Shown here: positions 37,120 through 46,013 of the stretch, piece after piece
Layout: every line of letters begins with the position of its first letter
How positions within the stretch are numbered: position 1 is the stretch's first letter
From: Alteromonas portus
GTDB lineage: Bacteria > Pseudomonadota > Gammaproteobacteria > Enterobacterales > Alteromonadaceae
Reading direction: 5' to 3'
Length of the DNA stretch: 64,000 bases
Assembly (NCBI RefSeq): GCF_005117025.1
Contig: NZ_SWCO01000008.1
Location: 62,001 to 126,000, forward strand
Notes under the pieces: generated by a model
Database searches by the model: none
What the model was told of the DNA's origin: nothing
What the model saw: the letters and a program-made list of their open reading frames with translations, nothing else
Program-made: the position numbers and the translations under genes

Positions 37120-37902
37120 ATGTCTAAAAGCCTAACTCATCAGCAGGCTATGCGTTATAACCGCCATATCGTGCTTCCAAAAGTGGACCTAGACGGTCAA
37201 GAAGCGCTGCTAAACGCCAATATTTGTATCATTGGTATTGGCGGGCTTGGCACCGCGGCTGCTACTAACCTTTGCGCCAGTGGCGTGGGCTCTCTTACAC
37301 TTATCGACCACGACACAGTTGAGGCCACCAACCTGCCAAGGCAAACCTTGTTTAGCGAACAAGATGTAGGCACAAATAAAGTAGAGGCGGCTAAAGCGCG
37401 GCTTACTGCAATAAACAGCGACTGCGACATTACCGTAATGGCAGAACCGTTTTCGGCGCCCAGCAGTACTAAGGGCAATACTCAGCTGTCACCAGCGTTA
37501 AAACAGGCCATAGAGCGTGCTGACGTTGTGCTAGATTGCACGGACAATACAGACTCGCGAGATTTAATAAACCTACTGTGTTTTAAACTAAATACCCCGC
37601 TAGTATCGGGTGCAGCCATTCGCTTTGAAGGCCAGCTTTTCGTAGCTATACCCGGTGAGAGCCGCTGCTATGCATGCTTACGAACGCTATTTGAATCACC
37701 CGATTTAAGCTGTGTTGAGGCAGGTATATTCTCGCCAGTAGTAAATATTGTTGGTACTTACCAAGCAATGCTAGCTATGCAAGTATTGATGGATTTCGAT
37801 AATATTCCTAAAAACACGTTAATGACGTTTGATGCTCTGTCGCACGAGTGGCGAAACTGGAAACTACCTAAAGGCGTAGATTGCGAGCTATGTGCTTGCT
37901 AA
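37120..37902 (+). CDS. moeB: Molybdopterin-synthase adenylyltransferase MoeB (ThiF family)
   Basis: An E1-like ATP-dependent enzyme of 260 residues, near E. coli MoeB (249). Motifs: RYNRHIVLPKVDLDGQEALLNA, IGIGGLGTAAATNLCASGVGSLTLIDHDTVEATNLPRQTLF (nucleotide-binding), VLDCTDNTDSRDLINLLCF, and zinc cysteines CYAC and CELCAC at the end. It adenylates the C-terminal glycine of MoaD. It is divergent from moaB with a 124-bp shared promoter region. ThiF and MoeB are close relatives, but the context favours MoeB. Confidence 0.9.
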   Translation: MSKSLTHQQAMRYNRHIVLPKVDLDGQEALLNANICIIGIGGLGTAAATNLCASGVGSLTLIDHDTVEATNLPRQTLFSEQDVGTNKVEAAKARLTAINSDCDITVMAEPFSAPSSTKGNTQLSPALKQAIERADVVLDCTDNTDSRDLINLLCFKLNTPLVSGAAIRFEGQLFVAIPGESRCYACLRTLFESPDLSCVEAGIFSPVVNIVGTYQAMLAMQVLMDFDNIPKNTLMTFDALSHEWRNWKLPKGVDCELCAC

Positions 37903-37993
37903 CAATACGTGCTTTTGCAGCATGAATGACAAAAGCTGTGTTTAAAAGCAGCATATTTAAACAAAGAACAAGACAGAAAATAGGTTGATTTAA

Positions 37994-39112
37994 ATGACAA
38001 CCCAAGTAGTGAAAAAACACATGGTAGTGGCGCAAAACGCGTCTGGACGTAACATGAACGTGCCTATTTATCGTATGAAGGGCGCGCGCCCTGGCCCCAC
38101 CGTGTATATTCAAAGCTCTATTCACGGCGCTGAAGTGCAAGGCAACGTGGTTATTTACCATCTCATTCAGCGCTTAAAAGACATGGATATTTGCGGCGAA
38201 ATTATCCTAGTGCCCAACTGTAATCCCATTGGTACTAACATTAAAGCCGGTGAATACACATTAGGCCGTTTCGACCCTGTGAACGGCACAAACTGGAACC
38301 GCGGCTATTTCTTCGATAAAGAAGCGGTTAAGCATTTCGCTAAAACGGTAACCCGCGAAGAGTCTATTGAAGGCATAAAACAACGTTTTCGCGCTCATTT
38401 ATCTAACGCTATCGACAACAAACTGGCCGAACCCTGGGGTTTAGGCTTGGCGCAGCAGCTAAACCTGAAACTACAACAAATGGCGGTAAACGCCGACTTT
38501 GTTCTAGATCTTCACAACGGCCCGGTGTCTACCCGTCACGTTTATATTCCCGAGTACGCCAAAGACAGTGCTAAGCTGTTTAACATTCCTCACTGTATTT
38601 TTATACCTAACGTATTTGCAGGTGCGCTAGACGAAGCGACGTTCTGCCCTTGGTGGACACTGCAAGAAAGCATAAAAACTAATTTAGAGCGCGAGATTAG
38701 CTTTAACGTAGAGGCTTTCACGCTAGAAATGGGTAGCCAAGAAGTGATCGATTTTAACGAAGGTAATATAGACGCCACCAGTATTCTTAGCTACCTGAAC
38801 GCTAAAGGTGTATTGCACGAGTGTGACATTAAACCGAAAGAAATGCAGCGTTTAGGCGTGTATTTAAAAGACTATAAAACCCTGTTTACTAACTGGGGCG
38901 GCATGGTGGAGTACATGGCAAAACCAGGCCAAACGGTTAAGAAAGGTGAACCGCTAGCGCAAATTTTAAATATTGACGACCTAGATACCGACAACGGCAG
39001 CAGGACCTTAGAAGCGCCTTGCGATTTGATCCCTATTCTGCACTTCCCGTCGGCTTCGGTGTTAAGTGGTACACAGTTGTACAAGGTGTTTACGAATTAT
39101 AAGGAGTTGTGA
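37994..39112 (+). CDS. Succinylglutamate desuccinylase/aspartoacylase family hydrolase
   Basis: A zinc-dependent M14-like amidohydrolase of 372 residues. Zinc-binding His and Glu are in SSIHGAEVQGN, and the third ligand is in DLHNGPVSTRH; the latter half has VEAFTLEMGSQEVIDFNEG with the catalytic Glu. The C-terminal about 70 residues are a small beta domain (MVEYMAKPGQTVKKGEPLAQILN). Family members remove acyl groups from N-acyl amino acids. The precise substrate is unknown. It follows moeB on the same strand with a 91-bp gap. Confidence 0.88.
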   Translation: MTTQVVKKHMVVAQNASGRNMNVPIYRMKGARPGPTVYIQSSIHGAEVQGNVVIYHLIQRLKDMDICGEIILVPNCNPIGTNIKAGEYTLGRFDPVNGTNWNRGYFFDKEAVKHFAKTVTREESIEGIKQRFRAHLSNAIDNKLAEPWGLGLAQQLNLKLQQMAVNADFVLDLHNGPVSTRHVYIPEYAKDSAKLFNIPHCIFIPNVFAGALDEATFCPWWTLQESIKTNLEREISFNVEAFTLEMGSQEVIDFNEGNIDATSILSYLNAKGVLHECDIKPKEMQRLGVYLKDYKTLFTNWGGMVEYMAKPGQTVKKGEPLAQILNIDDLDTDNGSRTLEAPCDLIPILHFPSASVLSGTQLYKVFTNYKEL

Positions 39113-39207
39113 GCGAACAACGAACATTGCGCGGACTCATTTAGAAATGATAATGTTGTGTTCGATTATCATCATAGCTTGTTAATTTATAAGGATTTTA
39201 AATAAAA

Positions 39208-40029
39208 ATGATTAGGGCTTTTTTATTATGTTGCAGTTTAATAATTGCGACGTCTGCTTTTGGAGGTATGCCCCCCTATTTCAACAAAGAAATTGATAGC
39301 GAGTACAGAGAGCTGCTTAAACATGTGGATGAGATGCTTCCGAAAACGGATATACAGCTAGCATATCTTCCCTCATTTTATCCATTTAGCCTGCTGGATG
39401 TTCGTCCAACGCATTTCATCAACAATAACGACAAGCAAGCTTTTGCAAATTTCAATTTTGGGGTATTTGGAAGTCGATTGCTAAATATCAATAAGAAGCA
39501 GCTGGCTAATTTACCAAGTATTTCAATATGTAAAGAGCAAAAATGTAAAGAAGAAAGAATTGAGCGGATAAAAGACTTTTTAGTGGACTCGAAGCTTGAA
39601 GTTGAAGGGTTGAGGCAAAGTAAGAATATTTATATTGTACAGCAAACTACGTCACATGTTTTTCGCATAAATAATACGTTTTATAGTCCAACGCAGCTTA
39701 TTACCTACTATCCATCCGAAAAGGCAGGATTTATCCCGTCCAGTGATTACAAGTTATCCACGCCTGAACAAGCTTCTGAATTGCTGGCATTATCTGAGAC
39801 TACGAAGTCACTGAGAGAGGTAATGGCTAAGTATGACGTTGCTGCAATCACGAAGGTAAACGAAGAGAGTTTCAACATAATTTTTGGAGGTATAAGTGAT
39901 AACCACTGGGGAATTGTGATTAATCACCAATCAACTATTCCAACTTCTGGCGACTATAACCACATAGGATTGGAATACGACATTGTTCAAAAAGTTTCAG
40001 ATAGTAGCTTTTACTATCAGACTAACTAA
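39208..40029 (+). CDS. Exported protein of unknown function
   Basis: 273 residues with a signal peptide (about residues 1-19, ending TSAFGG). The mature protein has no family motif that I can recognise. A CKEQKC pair (about 107-112) could form a disulfide. It looks AT-rich relative to its neighbours. No close neighbour shares its strand and context. It may be a recent acquisition, judging by composition alone. Confidence 0.75.
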   Translation: MIRAFLLCCSLIIATSAFGGMPPYFNKEIDSEYRELLKHVDEMLPKTDIQLAYLPSFYPFSLLDVRPTHFINNNDKQAFANFNFGVFGSRLLNINKKQLANLPSISICKEQKCKEERIERIKDFLVDSKLEVEGLRQSKNIYIVQQTTSHVFRINNTFYSPTQLITYYPSEKAGFIPSSDYKLSTPEQASELLALSETTKSLREVMAKYDVAAITKVNEESFNIIFGGISDNHWGIVINHQSTIPTSGDYNHIGLEYDIVQKVSDSSFYYQTN

Positions 40030-40434
40030 TGCCTGTTTTTGATATAACTCGCAAGTTAAGTGCCTAGCCCCTAAATATTTCGTGCTTTTGTTTTGATGCC
40101 AGTCACCGCAATTCGTGTGTATTCAAAATACCTTAAATTCAAATAGTGAATACAACGCTATCCTTACATAAGGTGAAACGTTGACGTGAATAAAGAGAAT
40201 CCATCTATTTTTCATCTGAACAAACACAAAAGTAAGGGCGTGACTTTCACTAAAGTCTGACCTTTAACAACTAATAAAACTTACATTTTACTTAGCATTG
40301 CGAAGTAAGTTGAGTTGTTGAAGTTTTTAACAACTGATTTAATTACAGACGCTTGTGGTCAAAGCGAGTCAGGAGTAAGAAGTCTAACGCAAGCCCCCTG
40401 CTCTGCCAAAGGTTTACAAGATAAAAACCATTGG
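40030..40434. other. Gene-free flank of the AFG1-like gene
   Basis: 405 bp. Contains an inverted repeat at 40268-40319 (AACAACT/ACTTAC on the left, GTAAGT/AGTTGTT on the right, imperfect) and a direct repeat TTTAACAACT at 40263-40272 and 40326-40335. I see no integron attC core, transposase remnant or terminator with a T-tract. It may mark the edge of an inserted segment. Confidence 0.4.
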
Positions 40435-41898
40435 TCATTGCCGTCCCCATTCTTGTCCACCCATTTCTACCAGCCGAGACGCTGCTCGTCTAAAGGAAAA
40501 GGCGAGATCACTGGCGGACGAAAATTGTGCCAATGACACGCCAACTCGTCCCGTCGCCGACCACTCATAATATTCTCCCTCCTTGGTGCGGATCATGGTC
40601 GTAGCGAAGGAACTCGAGTTGCCCCCCTTCTCACTGACAATCAATTCTCCGTCGCCTTCGCTACTCTCAACATGTGCTTCAAAATCAACAAACAGTTCGT
40701 CGAGCGGGACTTGTGCCGCCAGCACTAAGCGGGTACGGGATTCATAACATGCGTCAATTAGGGTCACAAATCGGCGTGCTTCGTTGAGGTGATTGGCGTT
40801 TAATTGGGGGACGCGTTCCATGATGATGACCGGAAATCGCCGGCAGAGGGAAATATAATCGGCCGCCCCAAGCGGTTGATAGCACAACTCGGAAAATTCA
40901 AACCAGGCGCATCGGTCATTCAATCGGGCGACTTGGACAGTGCGACCAAAGTGGACAGAAATGCTCTCGGTCTCAGTTGTGAATGCAGTGCCACCAAATA
41001 TTTCTTCCAACTGCGCCTGTATGTAGTCATCAACACCGCCATAAGCATCTTTGCTCGACCAAAAGTAGGATTGGCCATCCGCTCGAGTTTCGAGCCGATA
41101 ATCCACACTGGAATCTTCCATTGAAACAATGTCGAACGTGTGTTCTAACATGTCTATGAATGGCAAAAAGAGAGAGCGGTTAATGCCTCCCTCGTACAGA
41201 GCATCGGGGGCGCGATTCGAGGTGGCCACCACCACCACATTCCATTCCGATAGGAATAAAAAAAGTCGTTTCAAAATCATGGCATCGGCAACGTCCGTGA
41301 CTTGGAATTCATCGAAACAAAGAAGCTGGGCTTCTTGCGCTAATTGTTGTGCAATGATCGGTAGCGCATCATCTCTTGGGTACTGTTGTTTGTATACAAA
41401 TATTCGGTGATGGACGTCTAACATGAATTCATGAAAGTGCACGCGGCGTTTGGTTATTTTTGCGTGTTTGTAATTGCGATTATTACAGCGATAATTATCA
41501 GCAGAACCAGCAACCGACGCGTAAAAGAGATCCATTAAAAAGCTCTTTCCTACCCCAACCGGGCCATGAATGTAAATACCTCGCGGTGGTGAACCGAAAT
41601 ACCACAAATCGAACTTCTTTCGAAAAAAGGACCGGGCTGATACCAAGGTTCGCACCAATGACAGTAACAGCGGTCTGCGGCTTTCAGAGCTGCTTGTCGG
41701 TTTATTGGTGCGCACTCGTCTTGGTGGGAGCGAGGCAAGAGACTCGTGTAGAACATCGAGTTTTGCCGCGAGAGCGACTTGGGCATTATCTCGTCTCACC
41801 TCTCCGGCATCCACCATACGTTCATACGCTTTTGTCACTGGGGCTGTCAGAAATGACCGCCGAGCGGTGCGATGTTGTACTGCTATATTCTTCATCAT
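40435..41898 (-). CDS. AFG1/ZapE-family AAA+ ATPase, foreign-looking
   Basis: 487 residues from ATG 41898; TTG 41988 is possible, but the AAAGGAGGT before it is only 1 nt away. Walker A GPVGVGKS (about 112-119), Walker B LLCFDEF (about 192-198), sensor SNRAPDALYEGG and the arginine-finger region follow the AFG1/ZapE pattern. E. coli ZapE is 375. The extra length is an N-terminal basic leader, a Cys/Lys-rich insertion (about 135-151) and a C-terminal insertion (VDFEAHVESSEGDGE). VHFHEFMLDVH and FDEFQVTDVADAMILK are closer to mitochondrial AFG1 and alphaproteobacterial ZapE. Arginine codons differ from neighbours. Family roles are ring-shaped ATPase action on division or on mitochondrial proteins. 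Confidence 0.85.
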   Translation of the reverse strand: MMKNIAVQHRTARRSFLTAPVTKAYERMVDAGEVRRDNAQVALAAKLDVLHESLASLPPRRVRTNKPTSSSESRRPLLLSLVRTLVSARSFFRKKFDLWYFGSPPRGIYIHGPVGVGKSFLMDLFYASVAGSADNYRCNNRNYKHAKITKRRVHFHEFMLDVHHRIFVYKQQYPRDDALPIIAQQLAQEAQLLCFDEFQVTDVADAMILKRLFLFLSEWNVVVVATSNRAPDALYEGGINRSLFLPFIDMLEHTFDIVSMEDSSVDYRLETRADGQSYFWSSKDAYGGVDDYIQAQLEEIFGGTAFTTETESISVHFGRTVQVARLNDRCAWFEFSELCYQPLGAADYISLCRRFPVIIMERVPQLNANHLNEARRFVTLIDACYESRTRLVLAAQVPLDELFVDFEAHVESSEGDGELIVSEKGGNSSSFATTMIRTKEGEYYEWSATGRVGVSLAQFSSASDLAFSFRRAASRLVEMGGQEWGRQ

Positions 41899-42024
41899 GA
41901 ACCTGATGAGTTTATCAACAAGGTAATTTAGTACGCTAAATTTCTTTATGGGTATCAAACGAGTTTGTAACAAAGCCCCAAGCTTCAACCTCCTTTATTA
42001 CCCAATAGGTGATAAGAGCGTGTT

Positions 42025-44472
42025 TTAAATCGGCGAACCTGGCGGAAGCGGTTCTATTTCAAAAGCACCTGGCCATGTCTTACTAGCCCAATAGGTATCA
42101 AACTGCTCTTTCAGTATTTCATACTGATTGTCGTCAGCCTTATCGTCTAGCCATTCGCTAAATTCAATTAAAGCAAGTTCAGCTTCCATTCTTACTTCTG
42201 GCGCCAACTTATCGTTAGTTACAGCTTTCATCACTGCATTTAACGCCACTAACTGTAAGCGTTTTGCTAGTGGGCTTTGCGACTTATTTTTATACCAGTG
42301 AACGTTTAGTATTTGTTTCACTAACATTGAAACGCCTACTTTTTTGCGTCTGTCATTAGTACTTCTTGTTTGCCACTCCAAACGGTTTAAGCGCTCTGGG
42401 TGCAACAATAATTCAAACGCGAAGTTAGATGCCGAAGCAGCGGCAGAAACAGGGTCTAACATTAAACCCATTTTTCCCTTAAAGTGCTCGCGGGTAATAT
42501 CGTCGCCATAGGCCGTAGGTGGAATAAGGGCGAGAACCGACTCAGGAATGGTCAGGTAATCGGCGGTAGTCGCAGTCAGTAACTGTTGCATAGCGCGTTG
42601 CTGCACTGCAAGCGCTACAAACTGTTGGCCCTGCGCTTGGGTGTAGTCACCTTTACGTTCGTATTCATACACTAAACCGCCGACTTGCTTTGCTACAGCT
42701 TCTAGCTGATAGCGATGTAGCAAGTAAATAGGTACTAAAGCATTTTCAAGAGACGACAAACTGCTGTTCGGGCTTAAGGTATCTAGGCCTAAATTGGCTA
42801 ACGCCAGTTCGCGCACTTGTGAAATTTCATCGAAGGCATCTAGCGGATTGCTCCCGTTTTCCCACATATGGCCATTTGCCGATGCATGGCGACTGCTGCG
42901 GGTATCTGGGTCTGACTTAAAGCTTAAGCCCTCATTACGACCTTTTACGATGATTTTTGCTAAGGCTTCGGCTTCCTCTACGTCGCTGGCAAAGTCTTGG
43001 TAACCATATGCTACGGCGTGTATATCCCATTCGCCTATGCCTTTATCATAAGCGCCTTCCAAGCTGATTTTGCCGTTTTTAATACTAATTTTGGGATGAG
43101 GATAATCCATCACCGACGCACGGTTGTTTTCACTTGCTGCAAAATTGTGTGCTATGCCTAGCGTATGCCCTACTTCGTGAGCAGACAGTTGCCTAATGCG
43201 GTCTAGCGCCATCTCTTGCTGCACCGTGGTGTCGGTATTACCCTCTTTGAACGGGCTGGTTAGGCCTAGGGCAATTAAATAATCTTGTCTTACACGCAGC
43301 GAACCTAAAGTAACGTGACCTTTGATAATTTCGCCCGTGCGCGGGTCGACAACCGACGAGCCGTACGACCAACCCCGCGTTGCGCGGTGCACCCAGTTAA
43401 TCACGTTGTAACGCACGTCCATTGGGTCGGCCCCTTCTGGCAATACTTTCACCTGAAACGCGTCTTTATAACCTGCAGCTTCATAGGCTTGATTCCACCA
43501 ACTCGCCCCTTCTTTAAGCGCGGTCATTACCGGCTCGGGAATGCCTGGATCTAGATAATACACGATAGGCTCTACTGCTTCGCTCATTGCAGCATGCGGG
43601 GTTTTCTTGTGTAAACGATGGCGGGTAATAAAACGCTGTTCGGTAGGCTCACTTATAGGCGTAGAGTAATCAAAGTAGCTGAATTTCCAGTAGCCTGAGT
43701 ATGGGTGGTACTCTCTGGGCGTGTAGTTATCGTCAGGCAGTGCCACAAACGAGTGATGCAAGTGAACCGTCACACTTTCTGGATCGGGCGTAACTTGCTG
43801 CACGTATTCGCCCGGCTTTTTACCTGCAAAAGTGACTAAAGCTTCTAATTCAGTATTTTTTTCAAAGCCTTTAGTTTTAGGTAAGTACACACCGCTTCGC
43901 ATTTTATCAACGCTGAAGCTACCTTGGTTGGTTCGCGCCATACGGTTTCCTATACCGTGAATATCACTTAACAGAAAAGGCGTATAGTCGATAAGGCTAA
44001 CTTCGTCGCTTTTTGCTACCAGCGTAAAACCAGCAATAACCGAATCTGCGAAAGCTTCATCAATACTCTGCTTTTCAGCGTCGCTGCCGTGGGCCGCGCG
44101 GTATTTGGTGTTGTGCTGCTTTAATAAAACCTTATTACCAAATTTTTCAAAGCTGACTAAGCGCGTGTCGCCTAACTGGCCGCGATCAAGGCCAATATCG
44201 TTTGAACCTACGCCATATGGCAAACTGCTTTGGAACAAATATTCGGCATCGATTGTAGGCACGGCCAAGTAAACTTTGTCGCTTTCATCGTCATAGTAAA
44301 CGGGGATTAACCCGTCTTTTTTGGTCATATCGCTGGTGAATTCACCGATGCTTGGTAACGCTGCCCAAGCTGAAGATGCAGACACGACAAACAATACCGT
44401 AAACGCAATAGCTGATTTACCCGATGCTTTCACCTGTCGCGCGGCTTTGTGAAAAATGTTCAATTGCAGCAT
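42025..44472 (-). CDS. Exported zinc metalloprotease (DUF5117/DUF4953)
   Basis: 815 residues with a signal peptide (about residues 1-37, ending SSAWAALP). The zinc site HEVGHTLGIAHNF is at about residue 430, an HExxHxxGxxH metzincin-type motif. Around it lie DPRTGEIIKGHVTLGSL and SVMDYPHPKI, the latter being a Met-turn (VMDYP). The N-terminal part matches the DUF5117 region (DSDKVYLAVP..EYLFQSSLPYGVGSNDIGLDRGQ) and the C-terminal part DUF4953. These large periplasmic or secreted proteases degrade external protein. No partner gene is nearby. Confidence 0.92.
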   Translation of the reverse strand: MLQLNIFHKAARQVKASGKSAIAFTVLFVVSASSAWAALPSIGEFTSDMTKKDGLIPVYYDDESDKVYLAVPTIDAEYLFQSSLPYGVGSNDIGLDRGQLGDTRLVSFEKFGNKVLLKQHNTKYRAAHGSDAEKQSIDEAFADSVIAGFTLVAKSDEVSLIDYTPFLLSDIHGIGNRMARTNQGSFSVDKMRSGVYLPKTKGFEKNTELEALVTFAGKKPGEYVQQVTPDPESVTVHLHHSFVALPDDNYTPREYHPYSGYWKFSYFDYSTPISEPTEQRFITRHRLHKKTPHAAMSEAVEPIVYYLDPGIPEPVMTALKEGASWWNQAYEAAGYKDAFQVKVLPEGADPMDVRYNVINWVHRATRGWSYGSSVVDPRTGEIIKGHVTLGSLRVRQDYLIALGLTSPFKEGNTDTTVQQEMALDRIRQLSAHEVGHTLGIAHNFAASENNRASVMDYPHPKISIKNGKISLEGAYDKGIGEWDIHAVAYGYQDFASDVEEAEALAKIIVKGRNEGLSFKSDPDTRSSRHASANGHMWENGSNPLDAFDEISQVRELALANLGLDTLSPNSSLSSLENALVPIYLLHRYQLEAVAKQVGGLVYEYERKGDYTQAQGQQFVALAVQQRAMQQLLTATTADYLTIPESVLALIPPTAYGDDITREHFKGKMGLMLDPVSAAASASNFAFELLLHPERLNRLEWQTRSTNDRRKKVGVSMLVKQILNVHWYKNKSQSPLAKRLQLVALNAVMKAVTNDKLAPEVRMEAELALIEFSEWLDDKADDNQYEILKEQFDTYWASKTWPGAFEIEPLPPGSPI

Positions 44473-44645
44473 GCAGTTAGTCCTTATTATTGTGAATTTC
44501 TAGCCTACCCTATGTAAGAGATTTTGCCCATGGTAATTCGTCGTTTTTACGCCCACGCCAAGCTGACCAGTTTTTCTGGAGAATTTACTTGAATCACAGC
44601 CAAGAGTAAGCCCTAATTGCGCTATCGATTTAACCAGCTCAAACT

Positions 44646-45875
44646 ATGAAGGGTTTAATTTTGAAGTTTACCTCTCGCGCTACCGCTATTTCTCCGTTTC
44701 TCGCCATGGCCTATGGCGAAAAAGCCACCGTACTAGAAGAGCAAGGTAAAGATGTTATTAGGCTTAATTTAGGCGAGCCTGATTTTGGCGCTCCAGCGGC
44801 AGTACTTGCGGCAATGAAAGAAAGCTTGGATATTCCTGATTTTCCCTATACCTCTGCATTGGGTATTCCAGAACTACGTCAATCAATTGCTAGCTTTTAT
44901 GAAACCCAACATGAAGTAAAACTAAGCCCATCACGAGTCGTAGTTACCGCTGGTGCTTCAGGCGCGCTACTTTTGGCAAGCGCCGCTCTAGTAGAGCCTG
45001 GCGACAACGTGATATTGGGCGACCCTTCTTACCCGTGCAATCGACGCTTTTTAAACGCGTTTGGCGCAGAGGTAACGCTAGTACCAACACGTAGTGAAGA
45101 TAGCTTTCAACTAACTGCCGAAAGTGTTGCCGATAATTGGAAACACAACACGAAAGGCGTGCTTATCGCCACACCTGCCAACCCTACAGGCACGGCGATA
45201 GAAACAGACGAGCTGATTAAGATTGGACAATACTGCAAAGCCAAGGGTGGCTTTTTAATTGTTGATGAAATTTATTTAGACCTAGCGCTTTCATTGGATG
45301 TTCAAGTGGATACTGACGCGTCTATATCAAATGACAAAAAACTCCAAACTGTGCTTGCCAACGCAGAACTGCAGGACACTGTGGTAGTCATAAACAGCTT
45401 TTCAAAATACTTTGGTATGACAGGTTGGCGTCTTGGCTGGTGCGTGGTGCCTGAGACAATGACCTCAATAGTCGAGAAGCTCGCGCAGAATTTGTTTATT
45501 TGCCCTTCTACCCTTTCTCAAAAAGCCGCACTTGCGTGCTTTACCCCTGATGCCTTGGCGCAGTGTGAGCAAAACCGCAATACGCTGATAGAGCGTTCAT
45601 CTCTTGTTTTTAATGCGCTTAAAAATATGGGGCTTAGTTTGGATGCAAAGCCTGACGGCGCGTTTTACGCTTACATCAACATTAAGCATACGGGCTTAAG
45701 TGCTATCGAATTCTGTGATGCTCTACTCTCGCAGTATTATGTGGCGCTGACACCAGGCAATGATTTTGGCGAGCACAATGCCGACCACTATGTACGGCTG
45801 TCCTTCGCGACCAACATTGAACGCCTTAGCGAAGGGCTTTCACGACTGGCTAAGTTTATTGAGTCACTAAGATAG
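44646..45875 (+). CDS. PLP-dependent class I/II aminotransferase
   Basis: 409 residues. The markers of fold-type I aminotransferases are present: NLGEPDFGAPAAVLAAM, ASGALLLASAALVEPGD, TPANPTGTAIE, VDEIYLDLALS and the PLP lysine in SFSKYFGMTGWRLGW. It resembles aspartate or aromatic aminotransferases of the AspC/DapL-like group, but the specificity cannot be read. ATG 44646 has no clear Shine-Dalgarno. Alternatives occur further in, such as a TTG at 44664, yet the family usually starts near SRATAISPF. Confidence 0.9.
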   Translation: MKGLILKFTSRATAISPFLAMAYGEKATVLEEQGKDVIRLNLGEPDFGAPAAVLAAMKESLDIPDFPYTSALGIPELRQSIASFYETQHEVKLSPSRVVVTAGASGALLLASAALVEPGDNVILGDPSYPCNRRFLNAFGAEVTLVPTRSEDSFQLTAESVADNWKHNTKGVLIATPANPTGTAIETDELIKIGQYCKAKGGFLIVDEIYLDLALSLDVQVDTDASISNDKKLQTVLANAELQDTVVVINSFSKYFGMTGWRLGWCVVPETMTSIVEKLAQNLFICPSTLSQKAALACFTPDALAQCEQNRNTLIERSSLVFNALKNMGLSLDAKPDGAFYAYINIKHTGLSAIEFCDALLSQYYVALTPGNDFGEHNADHYVRLSFATNIERLSEGLSRLAKFIESLR

Positions 45876-46013
45876 CGCGTTTTGTCGACAGCTGTTTAAT
45901 TTCGTGAATAGACAAATATTATCTAAAAAAATGAAAGATATCTGCACTTGTGCGTATATTGGGTAATACATATTGATGACACGTGTCGAAACGATATAAA
46001 ACAGGACAAAACA

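Noticed and set aside
40268..40335. Inverted and direct repeats near the AFG1-like gene resembling an integron attC site
   Set aside because: No conserved R'/R'' core pair (GTTRRRY and its complement) at the right spacing and no integrase nearby.
41460..41900. Plus-strand open frame of 146 codons
   Set aside because: Antisense to the AFG1-like ATPase with no family features; its length reflects codon bias of the real gene.
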